In this document: positions 48,056-59,848 of the stretch, piece after piece
Position numbering within the stretch: the stretch's first letter is position 1
How the letters are laid out: every line of letters starts with the position of its first letter
DNA from: Eudromia elegans
Lineage: Eukaryota; Chordata; Aves; Tinamiformes; Tinamidae
Length of the DNA stretch: 64,000 nt
Direction of reading: 5' to 3'
Assembly: GCA_003342815.1 (NCBI GenBank)
Contig: PTEX01000192.1
Coordinates: 1,294,356 to 1,358,355 of the forward strand
The notes under the pieces: model-generated
Database searches by the model: none
Seen by the model: the letters and a program-made list of their open reading frames with translations, nothing else
Told to the model about the DNA's origin: nothing
Position numbers and translations under genes: made by a program

Positions 48056-49195
48056 GATGTCTTATACTGTGGCTGCTGAACGTACATTTTTTCTGTGGAT
48101 GTATATAATTAAGGCCAGAAATACAGCAAAATGTATTTTGTGTCCATTCAGGTCCTTTTTTTCCTATCCTTTTAACTGCAACAAGGCTGGCAGCAGTGCC
48201 AGTTCTGAGGTTCTCCAGAACTTCCCCGATCCTTTTTTCTTTTATTAGCTCTCACTAATACTGCCTTACTTTCAATTGTTTGGGCTGGAACTGTCCAGAC
48301 AAGATGAGTATTTTAATCAAAATCAGCTTTCTTCTTTAAAGAAAACTCTTCTGGAAAATGTTGGCTGAAATCTTCACTCATTTCCAAGAAAATGCCTGGG
48401 GAATGTATTGCTTTGCTCACATTAAGGACTTTTCGAGGGCCTTCCTTTGAAATGCTGTAGTGCCACAGTGCACTGGAGCAGAAGCTTGGATCTCTGCCTC
48501 CTAGACAGGGACCCTGCCACTCCAATGCAAGGCCATGAAAGCTCAGCCAAGTTTCTACACCCTCAGAAAGCCTTTGCAGTTTGCACATGCTCAAATGGGA
48601 ATTTAGCAGCTGAAAATACCTGGAGATTCTTTCTCAAATGAACAAGCCTGAACCTTTCTCATTTTTTTAACACTTACTGGGCTCAGTCTCTTGCCTTGGG
48701 TGAAATCAAAAGTTTTGGGGGAGAGAAGTGGTAGATGCACAGTGGTAGACATGAGTGTGGAGTGAAGGTAATGATTTGAATAGGAACGCGGTGCATTTGC
48801 ACTGAGCTGTCATCATGCTTTCACATGTGAGTGCAGTATCTTAAGACAGTTTGATGTAATTGCTAACGCAGTGCATTATTTCTACATAAAATGGAGATTT
48901 TAAGTGCATCAACAAAAGGCAAGTTGAATTTGTAAGAACATACAGAAGAATCACATGGATGTGTCTGCTTTCATTGTACGATAGAGAAGCAACATAACTA
49001 CTGGGCGTAAAAATTCTGTCTCTTCCTGTTACTTGTTTTCCAAGGCTTAACGGCATATTAAAGCCAAGGGATAAGTATAAATTACATTTATTTTAGAGCA
49101 TTTGATACCACACCTATGTTATAAACCATAAAGTCCATCTGTCTGAGAAAAAAGATTATGTCAAATTAATGCCTTAATTTGGCTGAGCTTTTTCT

Positions 49196-49310
49196 TTTTT
49201 TAAAATATGTATATGTGTATATCTTTATTATATATTTAAATGCATATTTTTATATATAAATACATATACTTGTGTGTATTTATGTATATATTTATATGTA
49301 GAAATAATTC
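49196..49310. repeat. TA/TG-rich simple tract
   Basis: Irregular TATATA, TGTGTA and TTTATATA units over about 115 bp, with no longer unit. Confidence 0.75.
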
Positions 49311-50020
49311 TAGATTTAGACTGTTTAAATATTGCCAAAATAATTTAATATTTAAATATCAAATTGATAAAACAATAATGAAGGCGTCATTGTGATATAA
49401 TTAAAAACCAACACGATCTATGATTCGAAAATAAACCTGTGCAATGTCAGAGCATTTACTATTGGAAATATTTCTGCACTTGTTTATATGGAGCAGGAAC
49501 TGGAGTGGAAGCAATAAGATGAAAATCATGTTCTGTGAGTAGTCCCAGAAGGAAAACCGCTGCCTGGTCAAATGGTAGCGGATTGCTCCTGGCAGCCGGG
49601 GGAGGATGTCACTCGTGTCATCACACAAAGGCCCAGGCCGTTCTTTTTCTCTTTCCCATTATTTGTTCTCTCTCGTGGATGCTTCAGTCAATTCTGTACA
49701 TTTTTCGGTCTGCTTTCTGAAGACAGAGATGTGAACCAACAAATGGGCCAACTTTATTAGATTATAAGCCCATATAGGCCTACAGAATAATAAGCTGAAA
49801 TGGATAAACTAATTCAGGGAACACAGTTTTAAAGCTAAAAAAATATGTTAATTAGATAACTTTACTTCTGTTTTACATTTCCATAAAGAAGAGCTTTTCA
49901 CAGCTCTGTGCTAATTGTTTCTGACAGGTAGTTTAAGATTAAACAGTCGTGTTTGAAGCCAGATTCCCTTTCGGCTTGCATATTACAGGGCATCTATATA
50001 CATACTGAAATCAAAACTGG

Positions 50021-50047
50021 GGTTTAGTTTGGTTTGGTTTGGTTTTT
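50021..50047. repeat. (GGTTT)n microsatellite
   Basis: About four near-perfect GGTTT units run into a T7 stretch. Confidence 0.75.
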
Positions 50048-52365
50048 TTATCAGCCCTTGATTTTGCACACACTCCATATTCTCCATATATCATGACTGT
50101 AATATTTTTAGATTTTGGTAGAGATTTTTCAGGTTCATTATTGAATGACAGTCTATCTGTTCTTGCTCTTTCTTTCTATATGGTATGTTTGTGTTAACCA
50201 AATACTTGGAATTAGTTGTCCTTTCCCAGACCATGTCAGGAGACTTGTCTGGGAAACAGATCTATGGGTTGGGTTGACTGAACTCCCAGAAATCATTCAA
50301 CATGCTTCGGTTTTGCTTTGTTCTCAGAATATTACTGATGCTGGGTAAAAATCTGGAATTCTCTGTCATGGATGGGTTTGGCTCCTTAGACTCAAGAAGT
50401 CCATATCTAAATTATGAAACTGAATTATGAAATGAAATTATGAACTGAAAGCACGGTTGCTTTGAAGTACATCAAAACTAATTCCTTATTGGAGAAGCAG
50501 CAATTGGGTTCCACAGTTACTGCAGCAATAGAATAAACAGCACATTTTATCTTGTTTTCCTTCTCTGAGTTAATGCTATGGAAATCCCTCTAACGTGAGC
50601 ACTCCCCAAATGTTTCGTGACTAATCCTCATGCTTTGGATTATACTCTTTTACAATGGTGTCCCTCTCTCCAAATGCCTTATTTATGTTTTCCAGACATT
50701 AGTAAACAGCTGTAGTCCCTTCTCAGTACGTTCTGTGCAGCTTCTCCTCCTTCAGAACTGTCAGTTGCTGTTAATCGAGTAACGGAACGATGCGAATAGC
50801 GGACTATAGATGGTGGAATGTGCTGTCAAAGCTGGCACATGGATGATCGGGGATTTATGACATTTCAAATTCTAGTAAACAGAGTGAATTCCCATTTGCC
50901 TTATGAGAAGATTTAAAAATATATATATTTTTTATTTCTTTTTCTTCATATTACTCAGGTTATTATGATTTTTTTCCCCTTTCACGAGCACTGTGAGTAT
51001 AGATATTCTTCTCTGATACGGGCAGGAGATTTTAATCTTAAAAATAACTTTTTTGTCCTCACAGCGCATTCACAGTCGTGCTCAGTCACATGCTGTGGAT
51101 ATAAAACAGAGGGATCTAGGGTACATCATTATGATAAAGATGATAAAGATTTGTAGCATGGTATGACATGAAAGCATATAAAAATCTCTATTCTCCATCA
51201 GAAACACTTTTTCCTCGCTTGGAAGATTTAATGCTCTGTGTCCTTCTGGAAGCACTTTTACCTTCTTCCAGATGTTGATACTAAAAACACCTTTGGAAGG
51301 ATGTGCATGAGTGTTATCAGAGGCAGTTTTGAGATATACGTTCTAGGACACTTGTTTAAAAAGAAGTGAATAAAAATGGATGCTTCATACTTTTCAAGGG
51401 TAAAAACTTCTTCAGAAACGCTGTTTTATTAAATTCTGAGAGGTTATTAAAGCTTTAGCAATGGCCAGAGAGGGATTTCTTTTTTATCAGACAGTAAAGT
51501 TGTCCCGGTGCTCTCTTCCATTGAAGGCAGCCCTGAGGTTCCCTAGGAAATCCCCCTTGACACCTTTCCTGCTACTCAAACATGTTCAGCAAATGAGATG
51601 AGAGAAGTCTTGTTGCCTCTTGTTTTTGGTTACTGTTGTGCTGTACCTTATATACTGACAAATATAAAATATTCCAGAAACATGTAACAAATGTACATAC
51701 ATTTTATTTTTACATTTTCAAGTAGAGGAAATGGTAGATTCCTCAGATACATGCCACATTTTATCCTGTCTCTCCTGCCAAAATTAACTGTTGCCTTTCT
51801 TGCATTAAGGCTTGTGGTCATTAAGGCTGCCCATAGGATTTCACGTGCTAATGATTGCCAGGGAGCAAAGCTATGGCTAGTGACACATCTGACTCCCTCC
51901 TCTTAAACCTGATGGTGAAAAATGCATCTGTTTAATGTTTATTTTTTATTAAGATCTTTGATACCTCGAGTTTTAAAAAATGAGGCTTTCCTCAAGTCCT
52001 GCCCGCGTTTGGTCCCAAAGTGCTGAGCTTTCTATGCAATGCTTGGCGCATTTGTCTCTGCCAGAAAGGTTTCATTCAGGACAGATGGGGTTCCCGTCAG
52101 GGTGGTCCCAGCAGCCCGGGCTGTGCACTTTGCAGTGCCGTGTCCTATCACTTTTGTTTTCAAATCATCCTGGGCTCCGGGAATGCTCTGGAGTAGCCTT
52201 TATCAACCCAACCTTTGCCCAGGCCGCCTCTTCCTTCCTTCCTTGCTGGATGAGGATGGAGGAAGCATGGAGGAAGCATCCTGCTTGTTGCCTTCCCGTA
52301 GCCGCTCACACAAAGCATGAGAAAAGTGATGTTAAGTGAGTGTCAAAAGGCAGCCGCACATGGGA

Positions 52366-52381
52366 TTTTTTTTTTTTTTTT
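52366..52381. repeat. T16 homopolymer
   Basis: A run of 16 T with no recognised element next to it. Confidence 0.85.
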
Positions 52382-54889
52382 ATCCTGACAATGAACTATC
52401 ACTCTCTGCAGCAGGAAGACGACAATTTGCCTTCAGGTACCAGTGAAAACCTTTAGGGAACCTTTAATAAAAGTCGATAGAGAGCCTTGAATAGCTACCT
52501 GCAGCAGGGAGGATTTCCAGCTTGCTTCATTGGGAAGATTGATCTCTCTGGGTGTGTGCAGGCCTTATTTATCATGTCCCGGCAAGCGCTCTGCCTTCAG
52601 GGGATGCAGAATGGTGCTTCCGAAGGCAGCACTGGGTCTCACACCTCATATCACGACGCTGTTACTTCCCTTCGAGCTGTGTTATGTGGTGTCAAACCAT
52701 GGTCAGTGTGTGTCATGGGCAGCATTCCCCCAGCTCTGCAAGGTCTGGGTGCACTTGGGCTCTGTTCGAGCCCTGCGTTTCCTCCAGCCTCATGAGATGC
52801 ACCAAGGTGGTGGAAACTGGGTTGCATGGGAATGTTTGGGAAGGAGTTGATTTTTTTTTCTTTTTCAGTGGCAGATTTTTTTCTTATTTTCTGCTTTTCC
52901 ACATTAGACCACCAGAAAGCTTCCAAAATTGAGTTAAACATTCTCCTTCCTTGAAAACCTCCTTCAGTTGGGAGTCAGATCCTCACGTGAGACTCCAGTG
53001 GCTGTTTTGAGCTGTGTGCTATCACACTTAGGCATCTTGCTTTGCTTTTCTCTTGCAAAGAAGGATTTAGTGGGGACATCAAAGGCATGAAATAGGATTT
53101 GGAAGTCTATAAAAGACATTGCAATTTGTCTGTGCTTGGTGGAGTTTTTCTAATCTTTTCTGGTAGTGTTTAAGCACGCAATTGTTTAACTGTCTTATCC
53201 TTACAAGTGAAAGAAACAACTGTATAGAATAAAGAATGGTCTGAAGTTTTTAATGCTATTTGAAATGGGGTTGTCATGAGGTAAAAAGGAGCATATTACT
53301 AGATTATCTGATGTGTGGGTAGATTGTATTAAGTAAACTGTACATGATGCTGCTTGTGTGTGGAATACTATAAGTGAATGAATAATTTTTAAGCCTACAC
53401 GCTCTAAACCAGTTGATATGGCATTAAGCAGAAACATAATCATTCTTCCTCGTGTAATCTAGAAAGGCCAGACTGTTAATATCAGCTTTCCTACCCCGTT
53501 GTTTTGTTTTGCTATGAGAAGAGCTTGTCAGAGCACTTCCTGACTGCTGCTCCCCCGGGCTGGGATGTGCTGATGCTCTCAGATCTCCACTGGCTTGTGC
53601 TGGCTTTCTAAATGGAATTTGTTAGGAGAGTTTCTGCTTGTAAAGTCCTAGCTTGCATGGGACTTTGTTGCCTGAAAATCCGCATTTTCTTGGCACAGTG
53701 ACAAAACAATTTTGTTAGCAGCCGTTTATAGAGTGTACACTTTTAGCAAACTTTTCATTTTAATTTCAAAACGACAGCAGGATGACAGCAGGATGCAGTT
53801 CCTGCATTTGAATATGAGATCTGTACACGTTATCTGTTTTTAATAATAGATATAAATGCGCAGGGACGTGCACATCACTAACTATTTTTGAGATTAAATA
53901 GAGGAGGACATAAATTAAGTATTGGTTAAACTGGATTGTTTAAGAAGTTGGTGGCCTCACTTACATGTAGCCGAGCATCTGGTCTCAAAGGCTGTGCCAA
54001 GGAGTAATTTACTTTTCTTGTCTATTAAAAAAAATCATTAAAATTAGTCAGATTTGCTTTGGGGTCTTTTTTCCATTATACCTTTCTGTGGTGAATAAAT
54101 GGACAACTGTGCTCTATTTTTGGTCACTTCCATGGCTGACTGTGCAACTACAGTTGATCTGAAAGATATTTCAATTTAGATGGGATTTTTGAGACTCTGG
54201 TAGCTCTTTTCTGTAGCAACATTCTATGAGGAAAGAGTTAATACTTCTGTGCAGATTAACATCTAGGGCTTTTCTCTGTTGAAGAGCCTAATGGGTAGAT
54301 GTAAAGTTCATGAAAGAATCATGGCCGGACAATGGATGCAAAGCAGACATAATGCTGTGGAAGCAGATCATCTCTTGAAGAACAACTGTGGCCTTGCCTT
54401 GAAAATCATTAAATGACATCTTAGCCTTGCTGCCTATATCCCCTTGATGACAGTAAGCCGTAATGCACTTTCTTTAATGGGCACTTGGCTACCTATCTCG
54501 CTCTTGGAGTATGTCAGCTAGGAAGAGTGATACTGTGAGCACTATGTGCCCATCATAACCAAGAGGCCGTTTCAAAGGTGAGAGCTTTCTCCAGCCTGAA
54601 GCATCTATAATTCAAATTATTTCCTAGCTGTCATTTCTAAGGAGATGAAGGAGAGGAAGTCATCTGATTTCTTCTATTCTCTTTATGATTTATACTATTA
54701 CGGACCAGGAAATATGTAGGTTATGGAATTGCTTTATCAATGTACAAATCGGTTTGCTAATAAGTTAAGTCACTTGAACGAAAGAGACTGTTTTTCTCCA
54801 AAGACAATGTGCTAACGGATGAAAATGTGTGCAGCCTGGAGCCACTTCTAATCAATTTTGTGCATTGCTTTTATTTTGTAACCTATTAG

Positions 54890-55013
54890 GACGCAGGAAG
54901 CCAACAAATAGGTTTTCTGCTTGGGAGCTGCGGCGTTACTGTGGCCTTGACAAGCGACGCATGCCATAAAGGACTGCCTAAAAGCCCCACAGGGGAGATC
55001 CCACAGTTTAAAG
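54890..55013 (+). CDS. DIP2C: DIP2C exon (probably coding exon 11)
   Basis: This exon covers about residues 420-461: DAGSQQIGFLLGSCGVTVAL, TSDACHKGLPKSPTGEIPQF and K. The acceptor is ACCTATTAG, with the pyrimidine stretch somewhat upstream, and the donor GTAAGC at 55014. It enters in phase 0 and leaves in phase 1. It encodes the helix-strand region where adenylate-forming enzymes gather 'L..S.....LT' residues (GFLLGSCGVTVALTSDAC). GC and CpG content rise around this exon compared with the AT-rich introns. Confidence 0.95.
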
Positions 55014-55669
55014 GTAAGCTACGCTTTGGTCGTCGTGCCCGGGCATTGCGTGTATTGCTCACGACAGCAATATTCATCCCGTTTGTCTCCTCTCAACAAG
55101 GTTAGACACGAGGTTGGGCTTTGCTGGGGCAAGGGGAGCCCCTTGCCGCAGGAGCAGCCCTGGCTGCTGGGGGCTGCTCCCACCTTTCCTTCACTGCTTC
55201 ACTGTCAGAATTCCCTGTCCCCCTTTCCAGCTGCCAGGGCTCCTCGTGTGCCTCCCTGCCCGCTCAGCTGGCACCTCCAGTACCTGAGATGGCAGCGGGA
55301 TTAAGGCACCCGGAGTCAGCGAGAAGCATGGGTGTGATTCCAGCCTGGAGCTTAGCAGTAACCTCTGATGGGAGAGCAATAATAGGAGAGTGGCAATAAA
55401 CTATTCAGGTCAATAAGAGCTTAAACTGCCCAGTCGTTTCTTCAGGGATTGTCTGAGAAGGCTTTGGCCTTGGGTAGCGACATTAAGAAATCCGTCCTGT
55501 GAAGTCTTCTTTTCTCACACGATGCTGAGGATTAAAAGAAGCAATGCTAAGTAATAGTGACACACAGACATTTGAGCCAAAGGAAAAGCTTAAGCAGGGA
55601 AGAATTTTATCTTGTCATATCCAGCAGAAGCTCAACAAAAGCTGGCTTTTCTTTGCGTCCGTTTCTCAG
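55014..55669 (+). other. DIP2C intron, 656 bp
   Basis: GC-richer than most of the window. Overlapping open frames at 55026-55399 occur in several phases and resemble no known protein. The acceptor ends GTTTCTCAG at 55669. Confidence 0.85.
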
Positions 55670-55779
55670 GCTGGCCGAAGCTGCTGTGGTTTGTCACGGA
55701 GTCGAAGCATCTCTCTAAGCCGCCTCGCGACTGGTTCCCACATATCAAGGATGCAAACAATGACACAGCTTACATTGAG
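55670..55779 (+). CDS. DIP2C: DIP2C exon (probably coding exon 12)
   Basis: This exon covers about residues 461-497: GWPKLLWFVTESKHLSKPPR, DWFPHIKDANNDTAYIE. The acceptor is TTTCTCAG and the donor GTGAGT at 55780. It enters in phase 1 and leaves in phase 0. 'TAYIE' is the strand leading into the phosphate-binding loop of adenylate-forming enzymes, and the loop itself is in the next exon. DWFPHIK differs from the DIP2B version I recall (DWQPHIS), supporting DIP2C. Confidence 0.95.
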
Positions 55780-57110
55780 GTGAGTTAATGAAGATGCATC
55801 TTCTCTTTGACTCATTGCATCTGGCACTTCTGCGTTAGATAAACATAATTACTCATTCTCTGGTTAGAGAAGCAAAGAACATCCTGTTTTAGCCTATTAG
55901 CAAGCAATACTTTCTAATAAATTGTACCGTATATTGATTTCAGAAAAGTTAATGAAATATTAAATTGCATTTTGGGGGTTCTAACAGTGGTGTTTTTATG
56001 TCATTCAGCAGGTTGCAACAATATTATTTTAAATTTAACCGATTTAGGTATTGTTCACATTGCAGGCTTGCAAACTAGCCATGAGAAAGACAGCAAGTTT
56101 CCAAAAGAAACTTCAGTTCTCACATGAAAGGCCCTTTGAAAGAGAAGGAACTTCTTGTTGCAAAACTTGCTGGTCACCAGTTGCTTTAAGGTCACACTCC
56201 CTCCTGAAAGATTAGCACCAGGAAGGAAAAGCAAGCAATCCTGTTAATTGTATTTTTCTCTTTGTTATTTTTCCTTCCTTTCCTCCCACTACTGCTTTGA
56301 CTCAGATGTCTTAAATTCAGTGATCCTTGTATTGAATTTAAATGATTGTTCAAAGGTAATAAGTCCAAATGAATGGAACAAAGACATTTCCTATCTTTCC
56401 ATGGCCAGAATGCAGAGTTAAAGAAGCAGAAATCCCTGCTTGTCAGTCTTGCTAATTATCTTCATCATAGTGAAAGATAAATGTTTGATTTACTTTAATT
56501 GCCACTAACAGTTTTCAGACTCTTGCATAGAGTTGCAGAAATTACCAGAGTCATCAATGATGATTCTCCCACCTATTTTTTTCCTGTTGCTTTCTCATGA
56601 CTTTTTCATATTCTTGCAGTCAAAGCAGCTCTCGTGTTTTTCATATTGCATGAAAATAATTCCTATGCCAATTATTGCAGCAACACCAACAATGATCCTG
56701 CCAGCAGTTCTTATCTCATGCCGTATATGACACAGAAGGGAGAAGTTCAAGTTTATTAGTTTGCCTATAAAACTTAACACATGAAAATGTGCACATTTTG
56801 CAGGCTGAACTAGTTTAGTCTCTCCTAAATCTAGCCCATCGGTCAGTTTTTAGTATGGGTAGAATTCTTACAATTATTTTTCACCATGCCTGTAATCAAA
56901 TAGCTGAGAGATTCCTGACATCAAGCTTGGCAAGCTCCAGTCAAACAGAGGTACAATCTGCAAATAGTGTGTTTAAAAAAAAAAAAAAAAAAAAGCCTCC
57001 CAAACTGCCTTCTTAAAACAGATTCATTAAATGTGCCCATCATTCACCTACACAGGAAACGCTTTAAATGTACATTGACTCTTCCATACTTACTTTTTTT
57101 TTTCTTTTAG
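55780..57110 (+). other. DIP2C intron, 1.3 kb
   Basis: No gene is seen. An A20 run lies at 56975-56994. The acceptor ends TTTTTTTTTCTTTTAG at 57110. Confidence 0.85.
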
Positions 57111-57213
57111 TACAAAACATGTAAAGATGGAAGTGTGCTTGGGGTGACTGTGACGAGGATTGCGCTGCTGACGCACTGCCAGGCTCTGACACAGGCGTGT
57201 GGATACACGGAAG
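57111..57213 (+). CDS. DIP2C: DIP2C exon (probably coding exon 13), P-loop position
   Basis: This exon covers about residues 498-532: YKTCKDGSVLGVTVTRIALL, THCQALTQACGYTE. The acceptor is TTTTAG and the donor GTGCGC at 57214, a less usual donor. It enters in phase 0 and leaves in phase 1. YKTCKDGSVLGVTVTR aligns with the A3 nucleotide-phosphate loop of fatty-acyl-AMP ligases (Y-TSGSTG-PKGV-V-H), but the Ser/Thr/Gly core is replaced and the Pro-Lys is missing. This departure belongs to the family's first domain and is not a break in this copy. The following helix 'LLTHCQALTQAC' matches the helix after the loop. Confidence 0.95.
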
Positions 57214-57592
57214 GTGCGCAAGACGTTCCCTGTCTCATCACTAAAATCGAGTGTGGAGTGGGGTTTGTTCCTCACCTCTCCTGTATTTCACATAGATCTG
57301 TTAAAGGCTTCTATATTTAAAAAAAAAAAAAAAAAAAAAGAAAAAAGATTTTTTTCATTACTTTTAGAACATGCAAACGTGTCAAAAATATCTTTATAAG
57401 AAGTGCCAAAGAGAAGCCAAATAATGTCCTAGCCAAGACAAATCCTACAGTGGAGACCTGCTCTGAAAGTTGAGTTTGGAGGTCATCAGTCATGTTCTGC
57501 TGAAGCTTACTCTATTTCCTTCCTTTGAGTGGTTTGCCTTGAGTCAATGCCACGCTCTACAAACTAAACTGTGTTTTGTTTTTATTGCACAG
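57214..57592 (+). other. DIP2C intron, 379 bp, with A21 run
   Basis: Only a poly-A tract (57319-57339, then G and A6) stands out. The acceptor ends TTTATTGCACAG at 57592. Confidence 0.85.
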
Positions 57593-57657
57593 CTGAAACA
57601 ATTGTGAATGTATTAGATTTCAAGAAGGATGTTGGTTTATGGCATGGGATTCTTACG
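57593..57657 (+). CDS. DIP2C: DIP2C exon (probably coding exon 14), 65 nt
   Basis: This exon covers about residues 532-553: AETIVNVLDFKKDVGLWHGI, LT. The acceptor is TTGCACAG and the donor GTAAGC at 57658. It enters in phase 1 and leaves in phase 0. It is the smallest exon in the window; skipping it would shift the frame. 'LDFKKDVGLWHG' corresponds to the conserved 'WLP..HDMGLIGG' segment of fatty-acyl-AMP ligases, with DVGLWHG in place of HDMGLIGG. Confidence 0.95.
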
Positions 57658-59500
57658 GTAAGCGTGCTTCTCTTTTATTATGTTGTGTGACTATTTGAGA
57701 ACAAACTAACCTAATATGCTTATTGCCATCACAAGAGGATGTCCTAAGGTTTCTTCTAATAAAAGAAAATCTGCTTTGAAAGTAAAAAATACCTGAATTA
57801 CGAGCCATGGCTCTTTGCTATTGCACTTACCCACATTGATCGTAATGAAGATACCAGAGTGTTTTAATGCTTCATGTCAAGTACTCTGGCCTTACTCTCC
57901 CTATGTTATTCTGATCTTACTGATGTGTATTTTTGAGATCAGACTTTATATAATAAGCAAATCAAAAGCATTAGCACTTGCTTCTGTCAGACATGATGCA
58001 GTGGCCTAGCTGTGGGTGAGGTTCTTCACCTGTGAGGCTTCTGGCCAGCCGGTCCTTCTGTTCCGCTGCAGCAGTTCTTATACGTTAAGTAGCACAGATT
58101 GTCTGTGTGCTGCTTGGTTGTCTTCTGCAATGGAGAAGGGAGCCAGTTCACGTATTTCTGAAGGTGGTTCCCGAAGGTGCTGCTGTAGCTGATGTCTCAC
58201 CGATCACTTTAAGAACAGAGGTCAGGGTTTAAAGGGTCACTGTTGGGACTCCCACGTTGGACAGCCCCTACATGCTGTGATTCCCAAGCAGCCCCTACAC
58301 ATTTCTCATGCAATATTATGCTGCCTCTACTATCAAAGGACAATAGTAAAACTTCTGGGGCAGGAACAGCCTACTAGGCATCATTCCCTTAAATATGTTA
58401 CAGATTGAGCTCTATCACTCCTGTTGGAAGTAAATATCTGACAGAGCTTTCCGGTGGCTTCCTTTGCTGTTAGTGTTGGTCTGTACTTCCTCTGTTGCAC
58501 GTGACTACTTTTCCTGTACCAGGACTTGTGCCAGAGTGGAAAGGGAAGTATCTTTTGTGGTCTCCATCCTGCAAAGCTTTAGATATCTAATCCAGCAGAA
58601 TATTTACCTGTGTCAGGAACTGGGTTTCTTATGCCTATTTTCCAAAACAAATAGCGTTTAACCTGCTGCTGTAAGTAGAGATTGGTTACCCTCAGAATAT
58701 GACTTCTAAGTGGTAGCTGAGGCAAACAGCAGCTCATTTACAGGCAGCTTGTTCAGTTGTAATAAATGAGAAATTACTAAAGCGATTGACTGCTTCAAAT
58801 CAGGAGATCTATTTTTTTTTTGCTGCCACTGGCTTCACTTATTTTTCTTTCCTGCAAATTTTCATAACCTTGTTAGGAAATAGACTGAATTAATCTACAC
58901 TTGAACAGGACATATTAAAAAAACCCTTCATTTATTTTCTGTTAAAATAAATTCCTCCCTGCTTGATCTGTGACTACACTTTGAGTGCTGTCTTTTTTTT
59001 TTCCCCCATTACTTCTAACAGTTTTCGTTCTTTGCAAATATGGATTTCTTCAGACACATGTTGCTCTTATTTGTGCTTGTGACCAAAAATATTCCTATGA
59101 CCTGGGGTGTCTCAGACATGGGGTTAATATTAACCTATGCAGCAAACATGGGCATTGGTCACTCAAAAACTGTGCACTCTTCTGTATAATTTTTATAATT
59201 TTGCTATGTAAATAGATGAAAGTATTGGTAGGAAGAAAATCCTTTATATTTTTTTCACTCAAAGTTATGAAATTCTTTACATTTTTTTCACTTCAAAGTT
59301 GTGATCTGATCTGTCTATATTGTTATTCCTTAATTACAGCATTATGAAATCGTGGGTTCATTTCATCTTAATGCAGGTAGCTTGATAGCCCCATTGACAA
59401 TAAAGCAAGCACAGAGTAAAGATAGATTCCCCTGCCCGTAACAGAAATAACTAATTGCTGTGATTATTGAGTAAAAGCCATTTATTTGGTTTGATTTCAG
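57658..59500 (+). other. DIP2C intron, 1.8 kb
   Basis: No gene is seen. A 33-bp tandem duplication lies at 59242-59308. The acceptor ends TTGATTTCAG at 59500. Confidence 0.85.
59242..59308. repeat. Two-copy 33-bp tandem duplication
   Basis: Copy 1 (59242-59274) and copy 2 (59275-59308) share CTTTAYATTTTTTTCACT and CAAAGTTRTGA, with few differences. The duplicated unit is T-rich and sits about 190 bp upstream of the next exon. Confidence 0.8.
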
Positions 59501-59594
59501 AGTGTCATGAACATGATGCATGTTATAAGTATTCCATATTCCTTAATGAAAGTGAATCCACTGTCATGGATACAGAAGGTCTGTCAATACAAAG
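59501..59594 (+). CDS. DIP2C: DIP2C exon (probably coding exon 15)
   Basis: This exon covers about residues 554-585: SVMNMMHVISIPYSLMKVNP, LSWIQKVCQYK. The acceptor is ATTTCAG and the donor GTAAGG at 59595. It enters in phase 0 and leaves in phase 1. It encodes the strand-helix after the DVGLWHG motif; 'HVISIPYSLMKVNPLSWIQKV' parallels the acyl-CoA synthetase and FAAL pattern 'V..P...F...P..W......'. MMHVISIPYS differs from DIP2B (KMHTISVPYS as I recall). Confidence 0.95.
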
Positions 59595-59728
59595 GTAAGG
59601 GGCAAGAATATACCAAGGTACATCTTGAAGTTAAAATCAAAAGGACGAGTTCCTGATGCACTTTAATAGGCTGTAACTAAAAAGAGCTCCGATGTGGTAT
59701 ACTCGTAACCTTTCCATTCTTGTTGTAG
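59595..59728 (+). other. DIP2C intron, 134 bp (shortest)
   Basis: The smallest intron in the window, with a standard donor (GTAAGG) and the acceptor TTCTTGTTGTAG ending at 59728. Nothing else is seen in it. Confidence 0.9.
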
Positions 59729-59848
59729 CAAAAGTTGCTTGTGTGAAGTCCAGAGACATGCACTGGGCGTTGGTGGCGCATCGAGATCAGCGAGACATCA
59801 ACCTGTCCTCCCTGCGCATGCTGATAGTGGCGGATGGTGCAAACCCCT
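59729..59848 (+). CDS. DIP2C: DIP2C exon (probably coding exon 16)
   Basis: This exon covers about residues 585-625: KVACVKSRDMHWALVAHRDQ, RDINLSSLRMLIVADGANP. The acceptor is TTGTAG and the donor GTAAGT at 59849. It enters in phase 1 and ends with the first base of the Trp codon completed by the next exon. 'LSSLRMLIVADGANP' matches the 'LSS.R....GAEP' strand and loop of adenylate-forming enzymes, which helps form the nucleotide pocket; here 'DGANP' replaces 'GAEP'. RDMHWALVAHRDQRD is highly conserved in the DIP2 family. Confidence 0.95.

Larger units (their letters stand above)
47421..54889 (+). other. DIP2C intron, 7.5 kb
   Basis: No recognised gene. It contains a CR1 tail-like scrap (48029-48055), a TA-rich tract (49196-49310), a (GGTTT)n stretch (about 50021-50047), a three-copy AATTATGAA repeat (about 50412-50440) and a T16 run (52366-52381). 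Its acceptor ends ACCTATTAG at 54889. Confidence 0.8.
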
